Positions 25,022-33,022 of a stretch of DNA of 43,003 nt are shown piece after piece. Origin of the DNA: Defluviitaleaceae bacterium (GTDB lineage Bacteria > Bacillota > Clostridia > Lachnospirales > WQUN01); assembly GCA_009787785.1 (NCBI GenBank), contig WQSR01000006.1:1-43003 (forward strand), in the 5' to 3' direction. How positions within the stretch are numbered: the first letter of the stretch is position 1; each line of letters starts with the position of its first letter. Both the position numbers and the translations under genes were made by a program. The notes beneath the pieces are model-generated. The model was not told the DNA's origin, did not search any database, and saw only the letters and a program-made list of their open reading frames with translations.

Positions 25022-25723
25022 ATGCCCTTTGCTCATTTATTACCAATTATAACCGTTGCCGCAACCAAGGGGTTAGGGTGTGGGGTGGCGTGCGGCGGTG
25101 CGTGCGGAAATCCTATGACAAAGCTGTTTTTGGGTGCGTACCTGTTTACCCACAGCGGGAAAGTGAAGAGAAGTGTCGCTGCATTCATTGCTTTTTATGC
25201 GGGTAAAATCACGGCGGTGGTGCTGTTATGCGTTATCGCGGCGTTGCTTGGCACTCGCATTATTGATGAAAATGGTATGCTGTTTGGGGTAAATTTATTA
25301 TTTTCGGTACAGATTTTCATTTTTGTTTTTGCGCTTGTACTGATAGGGCGGTGGATATACCTTCATGTGATAAAACCCGCCGAAGCCCCGTGTGGCGATT
25401 GTAATGGCAACGCACACAGGGGCAAACCAAAGTGGAGGTTTCCTTTGGTAATATGCGGATTTATCAGCGGAATCTCGCCGTGTGCGCCGTTAATATTGGC
25501 AGTCGGCTATGCCGCAACGCTGTCGGTCTTAGATGCGGTAGTAGTCGGTGTTGTGTTCTCGGTAGCAAGTTCTGTTTTGCCGCTTTTGCTGATTGTGGTT
25601 TTAACAGGCGCTTTGTCTGGTGCAATGTTTAAGGAGCTTCCGGCAAAAATCCGATATTTTCAACTTGCGTCGTATGTTTTGATTACGGCAGTATCAGGAT
25701 ATACAATAATAACGCTTTTATAA
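25022..25723 (+). CDS. CcdA/DsbD-like thiol electron carrier
   Basis: A 233-residue polytopic protein with about six helices. GISPCAPLILAV matches the second conserved Cys-Pro block of DsbD/CcdA and related cytochrome c biogenesis transmembrane proteins. The first block is unusual, GLGCGVACGGACGNP, with three closely spaced cysteines. A cytoplasmic loop has PCGDCNG, a possible CxxC. It starts one base after the activator stop codon. It could carry electrons outward to the surface proteins of this operon, in parallel to the polyferredoxin. The alternative is a UreH-type metal permease. Confidence 0.78.
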   Translation: MPFAHLLPIITVAATKGLGCGVACGGACGNPMTKLFLGAYLFTHSGKVKRSVAAFIAFYAGKITAVVLLCVIAALLGTRIIDENGMLFGVNLLFSVQIFIFVFALVLIGRWIYLHVIKPAEAPCGDCNGNAHRGKPKWRFPLVICGFISGISPCAPLILAVGYAATLSVLDAVVVGVVFSVASSVLPLLLIVVLTGALSGAMFKELPAKIRYFQLASYVLITAVSGYTIITLL

Positions 25724-25751
25724 TGTAAGGCGTTTTAGTGGAGGTATTAAC

Positions 25752-26165
25752 ATGGGAAATGCAAAGAAGGTTATCGTTTGTTTAGCCGCCGGAACACTTG
25801 CGGTTGCTTATATATACGTTGGGGGACGAGCAATTATCCTCGACCGAGCGACAAGCAACGCAGATTTTCTACCGCCGCCGTCGATTGTATTGACAAGCGG
25901 GCGTGTAGTGGTTCCTGGCGCGGTATCCATATCGGCATTTGACCGAAACACGGCAGAAGAATTTGCGGCAGCGTTTTTTGACGGTGCTGAAGAAGAGCCG
26001 ACTTTAGACGAATTTCTGCGCGTTTTTTTCTGCGATGCGTGTAGTAGGCGATGTCTGCTTCTCACACCGCGCTGTGTTGCAGGGCGTATGCGCAATAACC
26101 AAGCCACAGCCATACACGCCGAAATGTTCCCGGAAGCCGTTGTAACGGGAGGGATGAGTCAATGA
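25752..26165 (+). CDS. Anchored small Cys-rich protein of unknown function
   Basis: A 137-residue protein with an N-terminal signal anchor (about 5-25). The central part is mixed, and residues about 95-110 read FFCDACSRRCLLLTPRC, a CxxCxxxC...C cluster suited to an Fe-S centre, metal or disulfide redox. GGAGG precedes the ATG. It overlaps the next gene by ATGA. The FLPPPSIVLTSGRVVVPGAV stretch has no recognised domain. It is probably extracytoplasmic and may receive electrons from the CcdA-like protein encoded upstream. Confidence 0.72.
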   Translation: MGNAKKVIVCLAAGTLAVAYIYVGGRAIILDRATSNADFLPPPSIVLTSGRVVVPGAVSISAFDRNTAEEFAAAFFDGAEEEPTLDEFLRVFFCDACSRRCLLLTPRCVAGRMRNNQATAIHAEMFPEAVVTGGMSQ

Positions 26166-26695
26166 AATATCTTTCTATTGTGTTCGTGCTATTCATGGCA
26201 GCATTTCTGTTGATTCCTATGTCCACGCACAATGTTGAATTTGTGGTAATGGGTGATGGGGATGTTCGATTTCAATACGCAGACGAAACACCCATGGTAA
26301 ACGCCGAAGTCCGTGTAATTGGCGGACATATGCGCCCTGTTTCCATTGCAAGAACCGACGAGTACGGCATTTTTAATTATAGGCCCTATTTCGGTACGGC
26401 TGTGCGCCTGGAAGTAAATCACAATGGTTACACGGTGAATTTTGTTGTTCCCGAAGTAAGCCCTATTACTGTTATCAGCGACAGAGGTGTGCGGTTAGAA
26501 ACCATTGTGCCGGCAGGGTCAGGAGGACGGCTCTCTGCGGCATCGCTGTCTTTCATTTATATCAGCGTTGCTTTTGTTGTGGCTTTTATCGCAATTTTTA
26601 TCATTAATAAAGTGCGCGGCAAGAAACCGATTGCGACTAAATCGCAAATCGTACACAGCAGAAGAATGCCGCAACGTAGCGATTTTGCTGTTTAA
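26162..26695 (+). CDS. Anchored beta-sandwich protein (carboxypeptidase-regulatory-like)
   Basis: A 177-residue protein with an N-terminal membrane helix or signal (about 1-22), one extracytoplasmic beta domain (25-125) with ETPMVNAEVRVIGG and ARTDEYGIFNYRPYFG, and a C-terminal helix (128-155) with a basic tail. The NAEVRV...TDEYGIF pattern is that of CarboxypepD-regulatory/Cna-B-like folds. It resembles in layout the 15809-16354 protein, so the operon opens and closes with similar surface proteins. Function unknown. Confidence 0.75.
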   Translation: MKYLSIVFVLFMAAFLLIPMSTHNVEFVVMGDGDVRFQYADETPMVNAEVRVIGGHMRPVSIARTDEYGIFNYRPYFGTAVRLEVNHNGYTVNFVVPEVSPITVISDRGVRLETIVPAGSGGRLSAASLSFIYISVAFVVAFIAIFIINKVRGKKPIATKSQIVHSRRMPQRSDFAV

Positions 26696-26715
26696 TCATC
26701 CGAGGGGGTACGGTT

Positions 26716-27366
26716 TTGGCGCGGATTCTCACGGCTATTACACAAAAAATTGAGTATTGGGCTTCAGAAGTTGGAATTTTATATAATTTAGCAGAAAAAT
26801 ACTATGTCAACATAGTGGCAAATGAAGCTTATTTGGCAGGGATAAATCAAGATGACCACATACTTTGTATCGGAGGCGGTCTTTGTCCCTTTTCTGCGAT
26901 TTTATTCCACCAAATGACGAAAGCAAGGGTTACGTTTATTGATAACAATGAAAACTGTATACCAAAATTGAGAAGGGTTATAGAGCGGTTGGGGTTAAGC
27001 AGCCACATAGATGTATTTTTGCAAGATGGCTCCAATCCATATATATTATACGCAGATTATTCTGTTGTGCATTTGGCCTTGCAAGTTTATCCTATGGAGC
27101 AGGTATTTACCGCAGTAGAGAACGGTATAATTCCGGGTACAAAACTATTGGTGAGACAACCGCGAAAGCAATTAAATGATGTGTACAGCAAGTTTTCCAA
27201 TACAATGCTCACTTACTGTTCCTGTGCTAAGCATGAGTCACGCAATGTCGGAAGCACTTTTATATATATAAAACAAGAAGAAGCGGAAATTCTTTATAAC
27301 GAAAAAATGGATAGTGATGATAGCAATTATGCCGTTACCAATTGTCCTGTAGTCGTTAGGCATTGA
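26716..27366 (+). CDS. SAM-binding protein, possibly nicotianamine-synthase-like
   Basis: A 216-residue cytoplasmic protein. HILCIGGGLCPFSAILFH is a motif I of a Rossmann methyltransferase, followed by VTFIDNNENCIPKLRRV with the acidic SAM-ribose residue and FLQDGSN. The GGGLCPFSA form, with CP after the glycines, and the DNNENCI motif resemble the nicotianamine-synthase and CntL-like group, which makes metallophores from SAM. No partner dehydrogenase is present, so a plain methyltransferase is the alternative. Start TTG, seven bases after GAGGGGG. It is the last gene of the iron operon. Confidence 0.7.
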   Translation: MARILTAITQKIEYWASEVGILYNLAEKYYVNIVANEAYLAGINQDDHILCIGGGLCPFSAILFHQMTKARVTFIDNNENCIPKLRRVIERLGLSSHIDVFLQDGSNPYILYADYSVVHLALQVYPMEQVFTAVENGIIPGTKLLVRQPRKQLNDVYSKFSNTMLTYCSCAKHESRNVGSTFIYIKQEEAEILYNEKMDSDDSNYAVTNCPVVVRH

Positions 27367-27434
27367 AGCGTTATTATCTCTGCCTCATATATGGTAGCTA
27401 TGTTTCCAATTATTTAACTTTGCTACGATTGGGG

Positions 27435-27465
27435 TTGCAATGCTGTTGATTTGGTTATATATAAT
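27435..27465 (+). promoter_or_regulatory. Candidate promoter of the DtxR-type regulator gene
   Basis: TTGCAA (27435-27440) with TATATA at 27458 (17-base spacer) or TATAAT at 27460. It suggests that the regulator is transcribed separately from the long operon. No TTAG-N6-CTAA operator is seen here. Confidence 0.5.
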
Positions 27466-27493
27466 AATAAATTTTGAATTGCGGAGGTGCAAT

Positions 27494-27877
27494 ATGATAA
27501 TTAAATCATCGGCAGAAGATTATTTAGAAGCAATCTTTGTGCTTTCCGAAAGACAGGGCAGGGTGAAATCGGTAGATGTCGCTAATCACATGAATTTTTC
27601 AAAGCCGACCATAAGCATACAAATGAAGCATTTTCGCAATAATGGATATATTTTCTTTGACGAAAAAAGATATATTTGTTTGACTGAAAAAGGAGAGGAA
27701 ATTGCGCGACGCATACATGAGCGACACATCATTCTTTCTAAAATTTTAATGGCTATTGGTGTCTGTGAAGAGCAAGCATATGAAGATGCATGTAAAATAG
27801 AACATGCTGTTAGTAACGAAACTTTTGATTGTATTAAAGTGTTTTATGATAAGTTATTGGAAATGAATGTGCGTTAG
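27494..27877 (+). CDS. DtxR/MntR-family metal-dependent repressor
   Basis: A 127-residue repressor: winged helix (about 1-70, ADVANHM-type helix-turn-helix with KPTISIQMKHF) and a dimerisation/metal domain. Metal residues of MntR are present: Asp and Glu in AEDYLEAIF, His in RHIILSKIL, and Glu, Glu, His in YEDACKIEHAVS. There is no SH3-like third domain, so it is MntR- rather than IdeR-sized. GGAGGTG precedes the ATG at 27494. The likely targets are the three operators before feoA 14 kb upstream. Mn or Fe co-repression cannot be decided from sequence. Confidence 0.9.
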   Translation: MIIKSSAEDYLEAIFVLSERQGRVKSVDVANHMNFSKPTISIQMKHFRNNGYIFFDEKRYICLTEKGEEIARRIHERHIILSKILMAIGVCEEQAYEDACKIEHAVSNETFDCIKVFYDKLLEMNVR

Positions 27878-27892
27878 CTGAATTTAATAAAA

Positions 27893-27916
27893 AATGTCGC
27901 ACGGGTGAGCGACATT
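27893..27916 (-). terminator. Perfect 8-bp hairpin after the regulator gene
   Basis: AATGTCGC and GCGACATT pair around an 8-base loop. On the minus strand it is followed by a T-run (TTTTATT), but no minus-strand gene is near. On the plus strand there is an A-run before and no T-run after. It separates the regulator from the WYL pseudogene. Confidence 0.45.
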
Positions 27917-27948
27917 GGGCGTTAGCTCCTATGAGTAAGGAGGCAAAA

Positions 27949-28362
27949 ATGTCATCATCACAAAATCAGCGTGCTAAATTGTTATTGCTTATGAAAATAT
28001 TACATGAAAAATCCGACGAGCAAAATCCAATAACGATGAACACGATTATTGCCAGACTTGCTGGGTATGATGTCCATGCCGAACGCAAATCAATTTATAA
28101 CGACCTAGAGGTTCTTCGGAATTAGGGCTTGGATGTAATAACGGTAAAAACCAAAGCGCGTGGGTACTACATAGGCCACCGTCAGTTCGAGCTTCCCGAA
28201 TTAAAGTTGTTGGTGGATGCGGTTCAGTCCTCGCGTTTTATTACGGAAAAAAAGAGTAAAGAGCTTATTGCTAAGCTGTCCTCGCTTACAAGCCAAGCCC
28301 AGGCTGCTGATTTGAAACGGCAGGTTTTTGTAACCGGACGCCCAAATTCATTCAATGAGCAA
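27949..28362 (+). pseudogene. WYL-domain transcription regulator, disrupted
   Basis: The first part (from ATG at 27949 behind AAGGAGG) is a winged helix (LLLLMKILHEKSDEQNPITM, DVHAERKSIYNDLEVLRN). An in-frame TAG at 28123-28125 interrupts it, and reading continues in the same frame with GLDVITVKTKARGYYIGHRQF and LKLLVDAVQSSRFITEKKS, the known layout of WYL regulators. Near 28320-28362 similarity ends in PNSFNEQ and joins unrelated sequence, so the WYL domain proper is deleted. A stop-to-Trp/Gln readthrough is unlikely given the second defect. Remnant of element cargo. Confidence 0.8.
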
Positions 28363-28363
28363 G

Positions 28364-28528
28364 ATGATTGTTTCGCAGTTAATCAGTGCCGTTCGGGTAT
28401 CAAAGGATTATGTAATCGAAGTGGACTTCAAAATCAGCGAGAAACAGCTTGGTCTTGAAAATGAATACGAGGCATCTGCTGAGAAAGCCCCGAAACAAAA
28501 AAAGCGGCGGAGCGCTCCGGAATTATAA
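28364..28528 (+). pseudogene. 54-residue C-terminal tail, possibly of a recombinase
   Basis: A reading frame MIVSQLISAVRVSKDYVIEVDF, ending KKRRSAPEL, shifted against the WYL remnant. The alternating VRVSKDYVIEVDFKI strands followed by a basic tail resemble the C-terminal end of serine recombinases as far as I recall, but this is weak. There is no good ribosome site. It fits the fused junction of two truncated genes at the island end. Confidence 0.4.
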
Positions 28529-28610
28529 CATGGTGTTTGGGGGAGGTGGCGCAAGCGGTAGAAAGTCCACCAAACTGAGTCGCCTGTTACTTCGTTGAAA
28601 TAATTATGAA

Positions 28611-28648
28611 AAAGGAAAAGCCTTGAAAACACTGGATTTTCAAGGCTT
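28611..28648 (-). terminator. Terminator of the intact tRNA-Ala gene
   Basis: AAGCCTTGAAAA and TTTTCAAGGCTT make a perfect 12-bp stem; on the minus strand T-rich sequence follows. It begins two bases after the shared attachment repeat and belongs to the island end. Confidence 0.85.
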
Positions 28649-28649
28649 C

Positions 28650-28726
<77 letters not shown>

Positions 28727-28881
28727 AGGTTGTGCAACGCACGTACTATAACATATCCCAGTTATACAACGCAAGGGGCACGTTGCAACAGGCGTGGCCG
28801 AACCGCGTTGAATGCGCTTCACTCACTCCTGTTACCTCAATATAGTGAGCATTTTTGGGGCGAATCAAATCACCGGCCACA

Positions 28882-28910
28882 TTGACGAGGTTGGAAATAG
28901 GGGATATAAT
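28882..28910 (+). promoter_or_regulatory. Promoter of tRNA-Pro
   Basis: TTGACG (28882-28887) and TATAAT (28905-28910) with a 17-base spacer, about 20 bases before the tRNA. The interval 28727-28881 holds no gene. Confidence 0.85.
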
Positions 28911-28929
28911 CGGTGGAAATACTGCCGTT

Positions 28930-29004
<75 letters not shown>

Positions 29005-29012
29005 TGTATGAG

Positions 29013-29046
29013 AGAGCCTGTAGATTTAACATTCGCAGGCTTTTTT
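29013..29046 (+). terminator. Terminator of tRNA-Pro
   Basis: AGCCTG and CAGGCT form a stem directly followed by a run of six Ts. Confidence 0.85.
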
Positions 29047-29420
29047 CATGCTTGCAAATTGGTTGAATACCCTTTAAATTACCCTTCAGAAGAAAAGCGG
29101 TTTATGAGGGCGTCCATTTGTTGCGCGCTGTTTGTTTTCATTTTTTATACTACTCTCCGGTAAAAAAACAGACACTGACGCGTGCTTTTTCCGCAGGGGG
29201 GGCGGCCATAGCAAATTAATTCGAAATCGGTCACGCCTATCGCGGCAAAATCGCCCGAAGGCCCAAATCTACTTCGTAGATTTGTCTTTACTGCACGTTT
29301 TGCAGTTTCGGGTGCCGCTCTGCCGGGAGTGTTTCTCATTGAATTTGCTATATGCGAGGTCTTGCGTATTCTTCGATACATATTATATAGTATGGAGAGG
29401 AAGCAAGGGGGGGATGGGTC
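29047..29420. other. Leader/intergenic region before the diguanylate cyclase gene
   Basis: About 370 bases without a gene. It holds a perfect hairpin at 29264-29284 (CAAATCTAC/GTAGATTTG, TTC loop) and a possible promoter (TTGCGT, 18 bases, TATAGT near 29370-29400) about 25-50 bases before the next start. The leader length would allow a riboswitch, but I see no c-di-GMP aptamer consensus. Confidence 0.5.
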
Positions 29421-31631
29421 ATGACGCTGGGTGTATTGTTTTCCAACGTGGACAACTTCGCGCAGATGGAAATGTGGCGGGGTATTAATGATTTTGCGAA
29501 GCGGCGCGACATTCATCTGATAGCGTACATGGGGACGTATCAGAGTAGCCATGACGATTTCGCGTCTCATTTAGACACCTGTTTCGAGGCGATTTGTAGC
29601 AGTAAAGCCTTGGACGGTGTTATTTTATTTTCCGGGTTTATTTCCCATCTGGTGGGGGGTAGCGAGGTGTACAACGCCTATGTGAAGCGGATTCCCCCGC
29701 ATATCCCCTGCGTTTCCCTTTCCCAGGTGGTGCCGGGTGTGCCTACGGTTATGACGGATAATATCGGCGGGATATACGATGTGGTGGAGCATTTAATCCA
29801 TGTCCACGGGAAGAAGCAAATTGTTTTTGTCCGGGGGCCCGAGGGCCATCAGGAGGCCGAGGACCGGCTGATGGGCTACAAGCAGGCCCTGCTGGACAAT
29901 AAAATCCCCTTCGACCCCGCCTATGTGGTGCCTGGTGATTTCAGCCATGAGGGGGCGCGGCGGGCCACGGTGGAATTGCTGGATAAGCGCGAAATCCCCT
30001 TCGACGCCGTAGCCACCAGCGACGATATTACCGCTATCCAAATCCTCACCGAGTTTAAGCGCAGGGGGATTCAGGTGCCTTCCGAGGTGGCGGTTACGGG
30101 CTTTGACGACAACCGGGACGCGGCCACCTTTATCCCCTCGGTGAGCACCTCGCGGCAGGATTTCTATGCCATGGGACTACAAAGCGCGGAAATACTGTTG
30201 CGCGTTATCGGTGGCGAAAAGGTGGATAGGGTCAGCTACGTGCCGTCGGTGTTTATTGCGCGGCAGTCCTGCGGGTGCTTCAAGCGGGATTTTGGCGGGG
30301 CGAAAAAGGCAGTGGACGAAGTGGAGGCTTCCTCTTTGATACCCTTTGTCCTGCAAAAGCTCATGCCCCTTTTCGCGCCGGAAATTTCGCCCAACCGGGC
30401 CCAGGGCTTGATTGTGGGCCTGGCGAAAAAAGTAATGGAGCATCCCTTCCAAAAGGAAGAATTTTTGAATATGCTTGACGAGATGCTGGTGGTCTACAGC
30501 CACCGCTCCAAGAATTATAAGGTCTGGCATGGGGTACTCAACGCGCTGATGATAGGCACCCAGCGGTACGCCCGGGAAGTGGGGAATACCCATCTGGTGC
30601 TGGAAACCCTGGTTCACGCCACCACGTTGGTAAACGATATCTCCACCAACGAGGACAGAGCCCACGAGAATCACCAGAGCGACATACGGCTGACCCTGCG
30701 GCGGGTGAGCAACGCGCTGGTGCTCATCTTTGACATTGATATACTGGCCGGCGAAATCTGCCGGTTGCTTCCCGATGTGGGCATCCATATGGCACTGGTG
30801 GGCTTGTACAGCGGCCCCGTCCGAAGCGGCGAGCCCGGCGCGGACCGCACCATAGAGACATTGATTGGCTTCGACGGCGAAAAACGCTTTAACATCCCCC
30901 AAAATGTATGGAGCCCTATTTTATTCTCGGATTTTTCCACGATAAAGGATTTCGACTTCAACCGGGAGCGGCGGACGCTGTTTTTTATCCCTTTGTTCTT
31001 CAAAGAAAATGAAATGGGGGTAATTATTTTGCCCTTTGACCCGGAAATCGCGGTTCATGCCTATGAAACCCTCCGGGTGAATTTGTCCACCGCCATCAAG
31101 GGCGCGGAGCTGATTACGAAAATCCAGACCATTTCCATTACCGACGAGCTGACGGGCCTGCTCAACCGCAGGGGGTTCTTCCAGTTCGTCTATTCCCGCA
31201 TGGAATTTATGAACCGCAACGAGGGCATGGTGCCCACGGTCATGTTTATGGACATGGACGGCCTGAAGATGATAAACGACACCTACGGCCACAAGGAGGG
31301 GGACCGGGCCATTGCCGCCTTCGCAAGCATACTGAAGGAAACCCTGCGCAAGGAGGACATCATCGGCCGGGTGGGCGGGGACGAGTTCGTCGTCTTCTCA
31401 GCCATAAAGGACAAGGAAACGGGCGGGCATGTGGTAAACCGGCTTAGGGCCAAAATAGACGAATACAACGCCAGGAACCTGCACCCCTACAAGGTGGCGT
31501 GCAGTATCGGTAGCGTGGTGCTTGAAGAAACCACCAAGGAATGCTTCGAAGCCGCCATCCTCAGTGCCGATGCCGTGCTGTACGAGGAAAAAATGGAGAA
31601 AAAGAAGCAGGGAATATCCCGCCCGCTGTAA
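29421..31631 (+). CDS. Diguanylate cyclase with LacI-type sensor domain
   Basis: A 736-residue protein. Residues 1-285 are a LacI/RbsB-like periplasmic-binding fold without the usual DNA-binding head (LGVLFSN start, VTGFDDNRDAATFIPSVST, ending FIARQSCGC). A middle region of about 280 residues is helical and may be a GAF-like sensor (around PLFFKENEMGVIILP). The C-terminal GGDEF domain has DELTGLLNRRGFF, GGDEFVVFS and an RxxD inhibitory site (RKED, five residues before GGDEF), so c-di-GMP synthesis with product inhibition is expected. No signal peptide, so a cytoplasmic ligand is likely. The gene is core-chromosome in base composition. Confidence 0.9.
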   Translation: MTLGVLFSNVDNFAQMEMWRGINDFAKRRDIHLIAYMGTYQSSHDDFASHLDTCFEAICSSKALDGVILFSGFISHLVGGSEVYNAYVKRIPPHIPCVSLSQVVPGVPTVMTDNIGGIYDVVEHLIHVHGKKQIVFVRGPEGHQEAEDRLMGYKQALLDNKIPFDPAYVVPGDFSHEGARRATVELLDKREIPFDAVATSDDITAIQILTEFKRRGIQVPSEVAVTGFDDNRDAATFIPSVSTSRQDFYAMGLQSAEILLRVIGGEKVDRVSYVPSVFIARQSCGCFKRDFGGAKKAVDEVEASSLIPFVLQKLMPLFAPEISPNRAQGLIVGLAKKVMEHPFQKEEFLNMLDEMLVVYSHRSKNYKVWHGVLNALMIGTQRYAREVGNTHLVLETLVHATTLVNDISTNEDRAHENHQSDIRLTLRRVSNALVLIFDIDILAGEICRLLPDVGIHMALVGLYSGPVRSGEPGADRTIETLIGFDGEKRFNIPQNVWSPILFSDFSTIKDFDFNRERRTLFFIPLFFKENEMGVIILPFDPEIAVHAYETLRVNLSTAIKGAELITKIQTISITDELTGLLNRRGFFQFVYSRMEFMNRNEGMVPTVMFMDMDGLKMINDTYGHKEGDRAIAAFASILKETLRKEDIIGRVGGDEFVVFSAIKDKETGGHVVNRLRAKIDEYNARNLHPYKVACSIGSVVLEETTKECFEAAILSADAVLYEEKMEKKKQGISRPL

Positions 31632-31645
31632 GCCCGGCTATAGCG

Positions 31646-33022
31646 TCACGTTGTTTTCTCCGCCACTTCCCCGCGTGCGCGCAAGTCTTGTAGAATCTCG
31701 GCGTGGAATGCCTCGGTGATTTTGTACTTCACCCGCCACAGGATAAAGCTGGCGGCGATGAGGGTCATGGGCAGCACCAGCATGGCGGTGCGCATGATGA
31801 GCAGGCTCTCGCCGGTGACGTAGTATGCCGATGGCGCGTCCTGTATGCCGGAGAAGATGAGGGTATTGATTACGATGCCGCTGCCGATGGCGGCCCCCAT
31901 TTTATTGATGAGGGGCTGGAGGGAGAAGGAGATGCTTTCGTTGCGCTTACCCAGTTTCCAATGGCCGTAGTCCACGCTGTCGGCCAGGAACATGAGCATG
32001 AGGATTTGGATAAAGCCCTGCCCGGCAAAAAGCAACACCCCGGCGATGCCGATGAAGACCATGGTGGTCACGGGGGCGAAGAAGAAAATAATATACCCGG
32101 CGGTGACAATGGCGAAGGCGAAGGTAAATAGCGTCCGGCGGCTGAAGTGCTTGGCGAAAAAGGGGAACACCGCCAAAGCGGTAATCTGGCTCACCCCCAA
32201 GATGCCCGCGAAGACCGCGTACATACCCACGTCGCCGTAGTCGTATTCGAAGAAGTAAATCCCGAAGGTGGTGGTGGTGATGTAGCCAACCATGAAAAGA
32301 ACCATGGCGATGGCGGTGTAGAGGAGCTGGTCGTTTTTATAGATGATTTTAAGTAGCTCCCGCAAAGGGGTGTGCTGGGGCTTGGCGGTGATGAGTTTCG
32401 GCTCCTTCACCCCGAAGAGGGTGATGCACATGCTCAGCATCATGAGCACGGACACCCCGATGGCAAAGACCGTATACCCCCGGGCCAAAGAGCCGAAGCG
32501 TTCCCCCAGCATCCCCGTAATGGGCACGATGCCCACCACCACCACAAACATGCCCACGCTGGCGCAAATGCGCGCAATGGAGCCGATTTTCTCCCGTTCC
32601 TTCTGGTTCACGCTGATGGCGGGGAGCATGGACCAATAGGCAATGTCGTGGGTGGTGAAGGCGATGCCCCACAGTACATAGATTACCGCGAAGCGCGCAA
32701 TGTACCCCGGCGTGTCAAAGCCGCCGAAGTCTGTGAAGAGCAGGACGGTCATAATGGGCGAGAGCAAAGTGCCCACCGCAATCCAGGGCTTGAACTTGCC
32801 CCAGCGGGTGCGGGTATTGTCCACGATGACGCCCATCAGCGGGTCTGTCAGCGCGTCGAAAATCCGCGCCCCCACGATGATGCCCCCCAGCCAGAACATG
32901 GTGGAGGCGGGCAAGGCCAGCGCGTCGGTGAGGAAAAAAATCAAATACATACTGAACAGGGCATATACCATATCCCGCCCCACGGTGCCCAGCCCGAAGG
33001 TGTAGCGGTTGCGGCTATACAT
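31646..33022 (-). CDS. GPH-family (MelB-like) transporter
   Basis: A 458-residue, 12-helix major-facilitator protein. The glycoside-pentoside-hexuronide motif TDPLMGVIVDNTRTRWGKFKPW lies after the second helix. Substrate probably a sugar or glycoside. The ATG at 33022 is chosen because AGGAG is 10 bases upstream; it overlaps the HD gene by eight bases. Last gene of the leftward operon and convergent with the cyclase gene. Confidence 0.88.
   Translation of the reverse strand: MYSRNRYTFGLGTVGRDMVYALFSMYLIFFLTDALALPASTMFWLGGIIVGARIFDALTDPLMGVIVDNTRTRWGKFKPWIAVGTLLSPIMTVLLFTDFGGFDTPGYIARFAVIYVLWGIAFTTHDIAYWSMLPAISVNQKEREKIGSIARICASVGMFVVVVGIVPITGMLGERFGSLARGYTVFAIGVSVLMMLSMCITLFGVKEPKLITAKPQHTPLRELLKIIYKNDQLLYTAIAMVLFMVGYITTTTFGIYFFEYDYGDVGMYAVFAGILGVSQITALAVFPFFAKHFSRRTLFTFAFAIVTAGYIIFFFAPVTTMVFIGIAGVLLFAGQGFIQILMLMFLADSVDYGHWKLGKRNESISFSLQPLINKMGAAIGSGIVINTLIFSGIQDAPSAYYVTGESLLIMRTAMLVLPMTLIAASFILWRVKYKITEAFHAEILQDLRARGEVAEKTT

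Noticed and set aside
28540..28600. tRNA-like start (GGGGGAGGTGGCGCAAGCGGTAGA)-type sequence
   Set aside because: No anticodon stem, T-arm or matching acceptor strand follows; at most a fragment.
29047..29420. c-di-GMP riboswitch before the cyclase gene
   Set aside because: A simple hairpin is present but no aptamer consensus could be matched by eye.
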